Part shown: one piece after another, positions 42,101 through 50,162 of the stretch | Position numbering within the stretch: position 1 is the stretch's first letter | Layout: each line of letters begins with the position of its first letter | Assembly: GCF_001885075.1 (NCBI RefSeq) | Contig: NZ_MODU01000004.1 | Location: 992,001 to 1,056,000, forward strand | DNA from: Alteromonas sp. V450 | GTDB taxonomy: Bacteria; Pseudomonadota; Gammaproteobacteria; Enterobacterales; Alteromonadaceae | Length of the DNA stretch: 64,000 nucleotides | Direction of reading: 5' to 3' | Program-made: the position numbers and the translations under genes | Notes under the pieces: model-generated | Told to the model about the DNA's origin: nothing | What the model saw: only the letters and a program-made list of their open reading frames with translations | The model's database searches: none

Positions 42101-43455
42101 AACGCCAGCAGCGTGGCCTTATTGCTATGAGTATTGATGATGGTATATCTGAAAACAGTGAACAGCCTCGTCAAGATCTAGATATGATGAATGACGCGGT
42201 AATGGTTTTGGTGAATACCGGTTATCAAGAGAAGGCTATTACCGTCAATACAGCAACGGGTTTTTCACTTCATCCCACCCAAATGAATTCTGTGGATGCG
42301 ACCGTGCGTGGTGCACATTTTGTAGAGGGTGAAGATGGTAATGGAACCTTTACCGTTCCTGCACTAACTATTGCTGTGTTTGTTAAGCCACAGTCTGGTG
42401 CGCAAGGTTATGGTCTGTCTGCGTTTGCAACGTCTGGAGCGCCTGATGTTGTTCCTTACGGCGACACCATCGCTTACCTGCGTGGAGATATGAATGGTTG
42501 GTCAACCAATGATGCGTTTGTCTATCAAGGTGACGGCAAGTACACCGCAACAGTTACACTTGAAGGTGGCGTTACATATGGATTCAAATTCGCATCGGAA
42601 GATTGGAGTACCGTTAACTTTGGCGCAGCGGATGGCGAAGAAGGTACAGTGATCGCGGGGGAAGAGAAGGTGCTAGCACGTACTAATACCAACCTTTCAT
42701 TTACTCCAGCGACGAGCGCGACCTACCTGTTTACTATTGATGCGACTGATGCCGAAGCACCAATTCTTATGGTTGAGAACGAAGAGCCCTATGTTGGCAC
42801 ACCAGTGTATCTCCGTGGTGCAATGAACGGCTGGGGTACAGATGAAGAGTTTGCTTATCAGGGGGACCGCATCTATACCTTCGCAAGAGATATTGAGCCA
42901 GGCACATACGAATTTAAAGTTGCTTCTGAAGATTGGAGTACCGTAAATTTTGGTGCCTTCTCGGCAGATGAGTCAGATCGCAACCTGGCTCCTGGTCAAA
43001 CCTTAGGCCTTGCAGCTACCAATGACAATCTAATATTGAATATTGAAACTGCCGACCGTTATGTGTTTGTGTTTAACGTAACAAACCTAAATGCGCCTAC
43101 CATTGGTGTATTTAAAGAGGCATTTTGGGGTAACACAGAAGTGTTTGTGCGTGGCGGTATGAACGGATGGGGAGCAGTTGATCAGTTTACTTATAAAGGT
43201 GCTGGTGTTTATTCTGTAGATATCGAGTTGAGTGCAGGCACCGTCGAATTCAAGGTCGCCTCGGAAGACTGGTCTACAGTAAACTTGGGTAACCCGAATG
43301 ATGCTTCTTCTAACGTAGTGAGTCTGGAAACGGGTAAATCTATAGCTGGGAGTAACAATAATTTGGTGCTCGATGTACCTGAATCTGGTTTGTATGAAAT
43401 TGTTGTTACCGGCCCTGACGGGAATAATCCTACCCTTACCGTTTTTAAAAAATAA
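39124..43455 (+). CDS. Pullulanase-type GH13 lipoprotein with three C-terminal repeats
   Basis: A surface alpha-1,6-glucosidase that debranches starch or pullulan. ATG 39124 has AGGAG upstream and starts a lipoprotein signal (MFTKTSVMRAALLLVGAYALAGC, Gly at +2, so outer membrane); the product is 1443 residues. Order: Cys/Pro linker with two VPNAA...CE units, a CBM41-like domain (YEGWRLHTWNNDACD), an N-terminal CBM48-like domain (ALWAPTASNVDLLIY), GH13 catalytic barrel (VALDVVYNHTN; nucleophile D719 in FRFDIMS; acid E748 in YGEGW; D845 in KHDNE), then three repeats of about 111 residues from about 1115, 1227 and 1338, each with RGxMNGW and FKxASEDWSTVN, probably glucan-binding. It fits GH13 subfamily 13. 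Confidence 0.92.
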   Translation: MFTKTSVMRAALLLVGAYALAGCGGSGVESGTNNLLTCEVPNVPNAAGTDCEPPPPIQCKAPLVPNAANDACEAGADPNLPAPVFTPSANQAVLYYNRAAVDADNSSNDPAYEGWRLHTWNNDACDAYADADTDWANGRIHSGIDPNYGAYWILDLKEGYGSCHNFIIHKGTDDAGKEMGGGDFQGSLVQNDETFVRMNFTLSGEPTIFEFPIMSLGPQPVDIEGFGAHWLDANTILWDVPDVVSEVKLHYSAQAGLESSLEEGINGTQVSLMSTTLSDAQSARAPHLSSMQAWEGDWSVEDAKTILTTQAVVGGYDADGTLIAATGIQLANAIDALYTAGENDADETQLGGIYADSGITAALWAPTASNVDLLIYNDNKTLNQRLSMIRDNTSGVWRFEGDMSLDRQLYRYEVTVYHPITGQIETLLVTDPYSVSLSTNGRFSRFVNLADEDLKPEGWDTQTIPTVKNYEDAVIYEGHIRDFSVRDMSTSLENRGKYLAFTEEGTAPVEHLKKLVDAGLTYFHILPANDIATIDEDPTKTVDLYDTVGKLCRLNSSAAVCEEESSDALLIDVYNSYDPLSQAGKAQQLTNDLRNLDTFNWGYDPHHFNAPEGSYASSAEGVERIIEMRAMIQALHEMGLRVALDVVYNHTNASGVFSKSVLDKVVPGYYHRYEVDTGAIVRETCCDDTEPRNVMMEKFMKDSLLLWAEHYKYDAFRFDIMSQATKDTMVRLRDAVQAIDEDNYFYGEGWTKIDRGYEQASQLNMAGTEIGTYNDRIREAIRQGAIFRPEDDGLLSAQDRVKMGMIGTLKDYVLETSSGSAGATSNLGGYAEDPADIINYVSKHDNETLWDQLNYTLPQDITLAERVRAQNVAMGINLVSQGIPFLQMGGDMLRSKSMDRNTYDSGDWFNYVDFTYETNNWNVGLPLAQDNETRWQEMGEFIYNPDRAASMSDIMFASDVFAELLNIRMESPLFRLTTADDIIDRIGFHNIGERQQRGLIAMSIDDGISENSEQPRQDLDMMNDAVMVLVNTGYQEKAITVNTATGFSLHPTQMNSVDATVRGAHFVEGEDGNGTFTVPALTIAVFVKPQSGAQGYGLSAFATSGAPDVVPYGDTIAYLRGDMNGWSTNDAFVYQGDGKYTATVTLEGGVTYGFKFASEDWSTVNFGAADGEEGTVIAGEEKVLARTNTNLSFTPATSATYLFTIDATDAEAPILMVENEEPYVGTPVYLRGAMNGWGTDEEFAYQGDRIYTFARDIEPGTYEFKVASEDWSTVNFGAFSADESDRNLAPGQTLGLAATNDNLILNIETADRYVFVFNVTNLNAPTIGVFKEAFWGNTEVFVRGGMNGWGAVDQFTYKGAGVYSVDIELSAGTVEFKVASEDWSTVNLGNPNDASSNVVSLETGKSIAGSNNNLVLDVPESGLYEIVVTGPDGNNPTLTVFKK

Positions 43456-43473
43456 TAAGGGATAACGAAAAAG

Positions 43474-43504
43474 GCCGTGATGTTTACATCACGGCTTTTT
43501 TTTT
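43474..43504 (+). terminator. Terminator after the receptor 2 / pullulanase operon
   Basis: Stem GCCGTGATG / CATCACGGC, loop TTTA, followed by nine T: a strong intrinsic terminator. Confidence 0.92.
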
Positions 43505-43581
43505 GCTTGTGGTTTAGGTGAGAAATCATTATAAAAGTAATGGTCGTACCAGTTAGAGTGACAAGACAGGGAGTTAGAACT

Positions 43582-44415
43582 GTGAAAAAGGCATTGGTTG
43601 TAGAAGGGGGAGCGATGCGCGGCATCTTTGCTGCAGGCGTTCTTGATAAGTTTATGGAAGAAAATATCTACGATTTCGACTTTGCGTTAGGTGTGTCAGC
43701 GGGCGCAACTAATCTTTCTACTTACATAGCAAAAATGCACGGTCTTAGTAAAAAAATCATTACAGAGTACGCAACGAAGCGTGATTTTTTTAGTCCTCTG
43801 CGTTTCGTGAAAGGCGGGCACATGACCGATGTTCATTGGCTTTGGCATTATTCTAAAGAAATGTTAAATATTCCTGCCCCTTGCGTTCAGGGCAGTATTC
43901 CGCTCTTTGTAGGCATAACTAACGTTGCTACGGGCAAGTGTGAATACATCAGAGCACATAAAGATAATATAGACGATATTATCGTTGCCTCATGTGCGTT
44001 ACCTACCGCCTATAGAGACCAAATTGAAATTAACGGCAAGCGCTATGTTGATGGTGGTGTAGCAGATGCAATCCCGGTCATTCAGGCATACAAGATGGGC
44101 GCTCGCGAGTTGACCGTTATCCTGTCTCAACCCGTAGGTTTTTCCAAACCCCAAGTCAAATCAACTTGGTTGTTGGAAAAAATGTATGGTAACCAACCCT
44201 TGTTGCTTCAAGCGCTTTTAAACCGCGCAACAACGTACAATGAAACGTTGGCATTTATTAAAAAGCCGCCAAGCGATTGTATTATTAATGTCATTGCACC
44301 AGACGAAGGCTTTAGTGTTAAGCGATTAACCATGGATAAGCACAAATTGCTGAAAGGCTACGCGCTTGGAAGACGCATGGCACGACGCACAATTAAACAC
44401 ACTGAATGCGCATGA
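43582..44415 (+). CDS. Patatin-like phospholipase (YjjU/RssA-like)
   Basis: A predicted serine acyl hydrolase acting on lipids in the cytoplasm or at the membrane. GTG 43582, with AGGGAG about ten bases before it, gives 277 residues; upstream codons in frame look non-homologous. It has the oxyanion motif EGGAMRGIFAAG, the nucleophile GVSAG (GxSxG) and the catalytic aspartate in DGGVADAIPV. The C-terminal RRMARRTI is basic. The position between starch genes looks accidental, since it has no operator box. Confidence 0.88.
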   Translation: MKKALVVEGGAMRGIFAAGVLDKFMEENIYDFDFALGVSAGATNLSTYIAKMHGLSKKIITEYATKRDFFSPLRFVKGGHMTDVHWLWHYSKEMLNIPAPCVQGSIPLFVGITNVATGKCEYIRAHKDNIDDIIVASCALPTAYRDQIEINGKRYVDGGVADAIPVIQAYKMGARELTVILSQPVGFSKPQVKSTWLLEKMYGNQPLLLQALLNRATTYNETLAFIKKPPSDCIINVIAPDEGFSVKRLTMDKHKLLKGYALGRRMARRTIKHTECA

Positions 44416-44775
44416 ACTAGAGTTTTAAGCGCAAACTAACGTTGCTCGAGTTGTATCTGTTGAGCGTTTATTAGCGAGCAACGTTAACCCACCAATACCC
44501 ATCACCCCTTTAAGGAAAGCGATAATCGCCACCATTTACCGGTTGTTATCACTACATTGCAGCGCTCGTCAAAAATGACTTCACATTTCAGGGTTACATA
44601 AGTAAACGCGATGCGCGAATAAATAACAGGATAGATCAAAAATCCGACAATCATGGTCGAAAATTGTTTGTAAATTGTTCATATTAGTGTAAAAAGTTCA
44701 TAGTACTGTATTAAAAGCTCAAATTATGTATGGTAGCGTTTTCTAAAGCGTCTTGGTTAACACTCAAAACATAAT
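44416..44775. other. Intergenic region with a 12-bp perfect inverted repeat
   Basis: A 360-base gap without a convincing gene. TAACGTTGCTCG (44437-44448) is perfectly inverted as CGAGCAACGTTA (44475-44486), giving a 26-base loop and no T tract. The remainder is AT-rich and precedes the methyltransferase gene, whose ATG has no obvious ribosome site. Confidence 0.5.
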
Positions 44776-45282
44776 ATGCAAATAAAGAATCAAACAGTGA
44801 CGTTAGGGCTAGTAAACCCTAAAAACCCGGTAAATGTAGCATCAATACTTCGCGCGGCTGGTTGTTATGGCGTTCAAAGTGTTTTTTATACGGGGGTTCG
44901 CTATCGATTTGCCAAAGAATTTAATGCGGACACGAAGGCGTTTCACAAAAAGATCCCCACCGTTGGGGTTGACAGTCTTCAACAAATGATACCGCAAGGA
45001 GCAACGGTCGTGGCGGTTGAATTATCTGAAGGTGCAATTCCGTTACCTGAATACGAGCATCCCGATAATGCTTTTTATATTTTAGGACCGGAAGATGGAA
45101 GCATAGGAGAGGACATATTAAAGTGGTGTGATCATGTGGTTTATGTACCCACCTACTCTTGTATGAATGTAGCGGCAACCGCCAATGTGCTGCTATACGA
45201 TAGATTAGCTAAGTCAAATTACGAAAAGGGTGATGCGTTAATTAGGCGAAGCAGAGACAAAAATAATAAAACGAAGGTTTAA
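44776..45282 (+). CDS. SpoU/TrmH-family RNA 2'-O-methyltransferase
   Basis: A SAM-dependent, trefoil-knot methyltransferase on tRNA or rRNA ribose. The 168 residues include the N-terminal NPKNPVNVASILRAAGCYG (Asn/Arg of motif 1), YILGPEDGSIG (motif 2) and TYSCMNVAATANVLLYDR (motif 3). It lacks an extra RNA-binding domain and so is near the minimal size of TrmL-like enzymes. The target nucleotide cannot be assigned. It precedes the acyltransferase gene by 75 bases on the same strand. Confidence 0.9.
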   Translation: MQIKNQTVTLGLVNPKNPVNVASILRAAGCYGVQSVFYTGVRYRFAKEFNADTKAFHKKIPTVGVDSLQQMIPQGATVVAVELSEGAIPLPEYEHPDNAFYILGPEDGSIGEDILKWCDHVVYVPTYSCMNVAATANVLLYDRLAKSNYEKGDALIRRSRDKNNKTKV

Positions 45283-45357
45283 GTAGTTAAAGGTGTTGAG
45301 AAGACTTGGAAGTTACCCATACGCCAAATAAAAAAACTAATAAAAGGGGACTTTGCG

Positions 45358-46263
45358 TTGAAAACTCGTACGATAAGTGCTGTCAAAGCAATAAACACAG
45401 TAGTATCAAAAAAACTGGTAAAACTGCCAACTACATTGTCACGACTTTTTAGTAGTAAAGTCTCGCTTGGCGACTCGATAACCAATTTTTTCTTTCAAAA
45501 CTATGAACTCGTAATCGCTTCAACAGAAAATGAAAAGGCGATAAGCTATAGAACTCGCCACAAGGTCTATTGTGAGGAGATGAAATATGAGCGCGAGAAT
45601 GCTTCCTCACAGGAGAGAGATCGCTACGATGATCGTTCAATCAATTGTTACATAAAACATCGAAGAAACGGCGAGTGTGCAGGTACGATTCGCTTGGTGC
45701 TGCCTACGTTTAATAATTTGAAACTTCCACTTGAAGAGAAATGTAACAATGCCATCAGCGATGCGACCCTTGTACCTTCAAATCTATCGCCTGAAACAGT
45801 GTGCGAAATATCGAGGTTAGCGATACCAAGAGAGTTTCGTGTTAAACAAGTAAAGTCTAAGGTCCTGTCCGTAGAGAAACTGTCAGAATACAAACAGAAA
45901 AAAAACGTACCGTTTAACGTTGAGCATTTTCCCTATCTGTCTATCGCGCTATACCTAACTGCTACCTGTGTATGTATGCACTTAAATGTAAAACAGGCCT
46001 ACGTGCTCATGGAGCCCAAACTCGCACGACGTATGAGAACCTTTGGTATTCATTTTAAACCTGTAGGTGACGATATTCACTTTAATGGCCGTCGCAAACC
46101 ATATCGCGTATCGCCAAGCCAACTATTGGTTGACCTTGCTAAGCCTCTTCAGCGTTTTTATTGGGGAATCAATAGTGAATTGTCAAAAACTTCAAACACC
46201 ATGCATTCACTACATTACGATATTATGAAATCGAAGAGCGATGGTGTAGCACGCGCTGCTTAG
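45358..46263 (+). CDS. PEP-CTERM/exosortase-associated-type GNAT acyltransferase
   Basis: A 301-residue GNAT-fold protein of the FeeM-like/exosortase-associated acyltransferase group. Recognisable are YRTRHKVYCEEMKYE, GECAGTIRLVLP, CEISRLAIPREFR and the C-terminal AYVLMEPKLARRM...GIHFKPVGD. TTG 45358 is chosen as start, seven bases after AAAGGGGA. Related proteins make N-acyl amino acids or acylate an unknown product linked to PEP-CTERM sorting. No exosortase or PEP-CTERM protein is seen nearby, so the acyl acceptor is open. Confidence 0.8.
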   Translation: MKTRTISAVKAINTVVSKKLVKLPTTLSRLFSSKVSLGDSITNFFFQNYELVIASTENEKAISYRTRHKVYCEEMKYERENASSQERDRYDDRSINCYIKHRRNGECAGTIRLVLPTFNNLKLPLEEKCNNAISDATLVPSNLSPETVCEISRLAIPREFRVKQVKSKVLSVEKLSEYKQKKNVPFNVEHFPYLSIALYLTATCVCMHLNVKQAYVLMEPKLARRMRTFGIHFKPVGDDIHFNGRRKPYRVSPSQLLVDLAKPLQRFYWGINSELSKTSNTMHSLHYDIMKSKSDGVARAA

Positions 46264-46286
46264 TGAGCATCGGATTTTGCGCAATT

Positions 46287-46312
46287 AAAACCACCTTTTT
46301 GGTGGTTTTTTT
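46287..46312 (+). terminator. Terminator after the acyltransferase gene
   Basis: Stem AAAACCACC / GGTGGTTTT with a five-T loop and a T run. It separates the acyltransferase from operator copy 3 four bases further on. Confidence 0.85.
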
Positions 46313-46316
46313 GTTT

Positions 46317-46330
46317 TGAATACGTATGCA
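46317..46330 (+). promoter_or_regulatory. Predicted LacI-family (MalR-like) operator, copy 3
   Basis: TGAATACGTATGCA, identical to copies 1 and 2, starting 77 bases ahead of the alpha-amylase ATG and just after a terminator. Confidence 0.8.
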
Positions 46331-46393
46331 TGTTTTTTAACATAACGTTAACGCGTATCCTGTTGATAAGTAGATATTATCAGGTGCCTGTTC

Positions 46394-48322
46394 ATGCGAG
46401 TCCGAAAATTTAAACTTCCTTATAAGCCGCTTTCTTTAGCAATGTTGTCTCTTAGTATGATTGCGTGCGGAGGCCAACCTATAAGTGAAGCTGGTCATCG
46501 AGCAGAAGATATGCAAGAAAAAGAACTTCACGACAAATCTTTACAACCGGAAAGGCATGGTAAGCCAGTTGTTTATCAAGTATTTACCAGACTTTACGGT
46601 AACAAGAATGAAACCAATAAGCCGTGGGGTACTATTAAAGAAAACGGGGTGGGTAAATTTAACGACTTCGATAAAACTGCACTTGCATCGATTAAGGCAC
46701 TTGGCACCAGTCATATTTGGTACACAGGGGTAATTCATCATGCGCTCGTGAACGATTACACTGGGCTCGGTATAAGTAACGACGACCCCGATGTCATTAA
46801 AGGTCGTGCGGGTTCTCCCTATGCTGTAAAAGATTACTTTAATGTTAATCCCGATTTAGCGTTAGATCCTGCGAAACGTCTAGAAGAGTTTGAAGCACTA
46901 ATAGCACGTACACACGAAGCAGGCATGAAAGTAATTATAGACATTGTGCCGAATCACGTGGCGAGAAGCTATGAATCAATGTCCGCGCCCGACGGAATAT
47001 CAGATTTCGGTGAGAACGATGACACCTCCGTAGAGTATGCAAGAGATAACAACTTTTATTACGTTGTAGACAAAGCATTTGAAGTGCCTAGCTTTGGACA
47101 ATATGTACCGTTAGGAGGGGAACCTCATCCGTTGGTTGACGGAACATTCCAAGAATATCCTGCAAAGTGGACAGGGAATGGTGCACGCTCAGCAAAGCCT
47201 GATGTGAACGATTGGTATGAAACAGTAAAAGTGAACTATGGCGTGAGACCGGACGGTAGTTACGATTTTCCTTCATTACCAAGTAGTTTTGCAGAAAAAG
47301 ACACACAGGCCCATTTTGCGTTTTGGCAACAGAAGGACTTGCCTGACTCTTGGTACAAATTCAGAGACATAACGCATTACTGGCTTGATAAAGGTGTAGA
47401 TGGTTTCCGCTATGACATGGCAGAGATGGTACCTGTAGAATTTTGGTCATTTCTGAACAGCAGCATAAAGCAAAAAAATCCCGACGCGTTTCTGCTTGCT
47501 GAAGTGTATCAGCCAGAAAAATATCGTGAGTATATCCAAAAGGGAAAAATGGATTACCTCTATGACAAGGTAGGTTTTTACGACACGCTAAAGCTTATTA
47601 TGCAGGGAAAAGCAAATGTAAGTGAGCTTGTAGCCGTGCATAAACAGGTTGAAGATATTGCGCAACAAATGCTTCACTTTTTAGAAAATCACGACGAACA
47701 ACGTATCGCTAGTGAACCTTTTGCCGGGAATGCCGAAAAAGGAAAGCCAGCCCTAGCTGTTAGTGCTCTTATCAGTTCATCACCTACATTACTCTATTTC
47801 GGTCAGGATGTTGGTGAGGACGGCAGTGAAGAGACAGGGTTTGGTGATCCATCACGAACCTCTATTTTTGATTATGTTGGTGTACCTGCGCATCAACGGT
47901 TTATGAATGGTGGTTTGTTTGATGGCGGTAGATCTACGCAAAAAGAGCTAGAGCTACGCGAATATTACGAGCAAATTATGAACATCGCGGCACATAATCA
48001 AGCTATCAATGGCGAGTTCATAAGCTTGCACAAACAGAACCTCGATGCATCAAATTCGACTTACAGCGAACAGCAGTTTGCCTTTGCTCGCGTTAAAAAT
48101 GGCCAAGGGTTTATTGTTATCTCAAATTTTAGCGAAAATGATGTGTCTAACTTAACCCTCACGTTACCGCAAAATTTGCTGTCAGAATCTGTCGGCTCAT
48201 TGGAGCATAGCGCGCTGGCGCCAATGCTAAACCACGAGCCCCTTTCGCTTAACGCAAAAGAGAACGGGTATACTGCGACGTTATCTTTGAAAGGGTTAGA
48301 AACAAAAGTGTTTTCGTTTTAG
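46394..48322 (+). CDS. Alpha-amylase family GH13 lipoprotein
   Basis: A glycoside hydrolase of family 13 that should cleave alpha-1,4 bonds of starch outside the cytoplasm. The 642 residues begin with a lipoprotein signal (LSLAMLSLSMIACGGQ; Gly at +2, hence outer membrane). Four GH13 regions are seen: VIIDIVPNHVA, FRYDMAEM with nucleophile D341, LLAEVYQPE with acid E370, and ENHDEQ with D434. A C-terminal all-beta domain ends at KVFSF. AGGTGCC lies before ATG 46394. Product specificity cannot be read directly. Confidence 0.9.
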   Translation: MRVRKFKLPYKPLSLAMLSLSMIACGGQPISEAGHRAEDMQEKELHDKSLQPERHGKPVVYQVFTRLYGNKNETNKPWGTIKENGVGKFNDFDKTALASIKALGTSHIWYTGVIHHALVNDYTGLGISNDDPDVIKGRAGSPYAVKDYFNVNPDLALDPAKRLEEFEALIARTHEAGMKVIIDIVPNHVARSYESMSAPDGISDFGENDDTSVEYARDNNFYYVVDKAFEVPSFGQYVPLGGEPHPLVDGTFQEYPAKWTGNGARSAKPDVNDWYETVKVNYGVRPDGSYDFPSLPSSFAEKDTQAHFAFWQQKDLPDSWYKFRDITHYWLDKGVDGFRYDMAEMVPVEFWSFLNSSIKQKNPDAFLLAEVYQPEKYREYIQKGKMDYLYDKVGFYDTLKLIMQGKANVSELVAVHKQVEDIAQQMLHFLENHDEQRIASEPFAGNAEKGKPALAVSALISSSPTLLYFGQDVGEDGSEETGFGDPSRTSIFDYVGVPAHQRFMNGGLFDGGRSTQKELELREYYEQIMNIAAHNQAINGEFISLHKQNLDASNSTYSEQQFAFARVKNGQGFIVISNFSENDVSNLTLTLPQNLLSESVGSLEHSALAPMLNHEPLSLNAKENGYTATLSLKGLETKVFSF

Positions 48323-48666
48323 CTACGCGAGATCCGAGCAAGCCCGCATTGCGTGGCTTGCGCTGACAACTTCACCAATTTTACAAGAGAGTCATGTTGA
48401 ATACGTATGCAGTACGTTGGCCTCCTTTATTTGCAAAGGTAGTATCATCACTCATCGTTCACTTAACGTATCATTAACAAAATGCTGTTGTTTATTTATT
48501 CGAATAAGCTTCGCAAACAGGTGGGTACAAAACGCTGATTGAAAAATAGAGCAGCGTCTGAATATGCCAAGGGTTAACAGTGTGATTACGAAATACTAGC
48601 GTATTCACTGACTTGTTAGTTTACAGAGCCCCCATTATTAATGAATAACAATAAATAGAGCAAATT
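48323..48666 (+). promoter_or_regulatory. Regulatory gap ahead of the MFS transporter gene
   Basis: 344 bases without a gene. It contains operator copy 4 at 48398-48411, and an AT-rich tail leading to the MFS start. GCCCGCATTGCGTGGCTTGCGC near 48340 can fold weakly but lacks a T run. The distance from operator to start (about 256 bases) is longer than at the other copies. Confidence 0.5.
48398..48411 (+). promoter_or_regulatory. Predicted LacI-family (MalR-like) operator, copy 4
   Basis: TGAATACGTATGCA, identical to the three other copies, between the first alpha-amylase and the MFS-amylase pair. Confidence 0.8.
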
Positions 48667-50151
48667 ATGCAAACAACACAACCGCGCCTTTCTTTTTGGC
48701 AAATATGGAATGTAAGCTTTGGTTTTTTAGGCGTTCAATTTGGATTTGCACTCCAAAATGCGAACGTGAGTCGAATTCTTACTGGATTGGGCGCTGATCT
48801 TCACTCCCTTTCCTTATTTTGGCTGGTGGCTCCAATAATGGGGCTTATTGTACAGCCTATCGTTGGCGCTGCGTCTGATAGAACGTGGAACAGGTTGGGA
48901 AGGCGTCGTCCATTCATTTTAGGCGGCGCGATCGCGGCGTTCATAGGAATGATATTACTGCCAAACGCACCTTTGTTCGTTGCGTTTCTAGCCCCAATGC
49001 TCATGGGCGCATTCATGGTAGCACTCATGGATGCATCGTTTAATGTTTGCTTCCAGCCTTTCAGATCTCTGGTATCAGATATGGTGCCGCCTACGCAAAG
49101 AAATGTAGGATATTCAATACAGTCATTGCTTATAAACATTGGAGCAGTAATTGGCTCTATTCTTCCTTTTGTTCTTACCAACGTTATCGGCCTTGAAAAT
49201 ACTGCACAAATGGGAGAGGTTGCGCCTTCGGTGATGTGGGCCTTTTATATTGGTGCAACGGTTCTGTTAGGCTCAGTGATTTGGACTGTCATTCGCACTA
49301 AAGAGTATTCACCAGAGCAATACAATGAATACAAGGGCGTTTCTGATGAACAACCCGGCGCCAAAACCGTACAGAAGGTATCAGCTTTGTCACGCCTTAA
49401 AGGTTTTTTCGCTCTTGTAAAAGATATGCCCAAAACGATGAAACAACTGGCCGTTGTTCAATTTTTCTCTTGGTTTGCGCTGTTTATTATGTGGGTATAT
49501 ACAACGCCAGCAATTACTCAACATATTTGGAACATTGACAAAAATTGGTACGACCCAGCTTATATTGTCGCAGCAGGTGGCGTTCCCGAGTCTGTGAGTG
49601 CAGCAATGGGCGCAGCAGGTGATTGGGTTGGTATTTTATTTGCCGCATATTCTGTTTTCGCAGCCATATTTTCAGTATTTCTTGCACGTCTTGCGGATAA
49701 ATTTGGTCGCAAAACGGTATATGCAGGTTCATTAATTCTTGGGGGTTTAAGCTACGTCAGCTTTTTAATGTTCCAAGATCTTACTCTAGTCAATGTCAAT
49801 CTTTTGATTACTGAAGTGACAGTACCCGTTGGTGCAGTAAAGCTGCTTATTCCAATGATTGGTGTAGGGATAGCGTGGGCAGCAATTTTAGCAATGCCTT
49901 ACGCAATGCTGGCAGGCTCGCTTCCAGCAAATAAAACGGGCGTTTATATGGGGATATTCAATTTCACTGTAGCGGCACCTCAAATTGTTTCTGGTTTGAC
50001 AGCGGGATGGATCCTAAGCAGCTTGTTCGATAACGATGCGAAAAAAATCATCGTGGTTGCGGGTATCTCTATGCTCCTTGGAGCAATAGCTGTCTTCTTT
50101 GTAAAAGAAGCCGATTCTGTGCAATCAGCAGTCGACAAAAGCGCTCAATAA
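48667..50151 (+). CDS. MFS sugar transporter (maltose/maltodextrin type)
   Basis: A 494-residue inner-membrane transporter with about 12 hydrophobic segments. GAASDRTWNRLGRRRPFILGG is the loop of the GPH/SLC45-like group that moves sucrose, maltose and other disaccharides with a cation. A second copy of the motif is in RLADKFGRKTVYAG. An insertion of about 60 residues between helices (residues 285-320) is present. It is 11 bases upstream of a GH13 gene and probably cotranscribed; with the GH13 context it is the likely importer of maltose from the periplasm. Confidence 0.88.
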   Translation: MQTTQPRLSFWQIWNVSFGFLGVQFGFALQNANVSRILTGLGADLHSLSLFWLVAPIMGLIVQPIVGAASDRTWNRLGRRRPFILGGAIAAFIGMILLPNAPLFVAFLAPMLMGAFMVALMDASFNVCFQPFRSLVSDMVPPTQRNVGYSIQSLLINIGAVIGSILPFVLTNVIGLENTAQMGEVAPSVMWAFYIGATVLLGSVIWTVIRTKEYSPEQYNEYKGVSDEQPGAKTVQKVSALSRLKGFFALVKDMPKTMKQLAVVQFFSWFALFIMWVYTTPAITQHIWNIDKNWYDPAYIVAAGGVPESVSAAMGAAGDWVGILFAAYSVFAAIFSVFLARLADKFGRKTVYAGSLILGGLSYVSFLMFQDLTLVNVNLLITEVTVPVGAVKLLIPMIGVGIAWAAILAMPYAMLAGSLPANKTGVYMGIFNFTVAAPQIVSGLTAGWILSSLFDNDAKKIIVVAGISMLLGAIAVFFVKEADSVQSAVDKSAQ

Positions 50152-50162
50152 GGAGAAAAATA

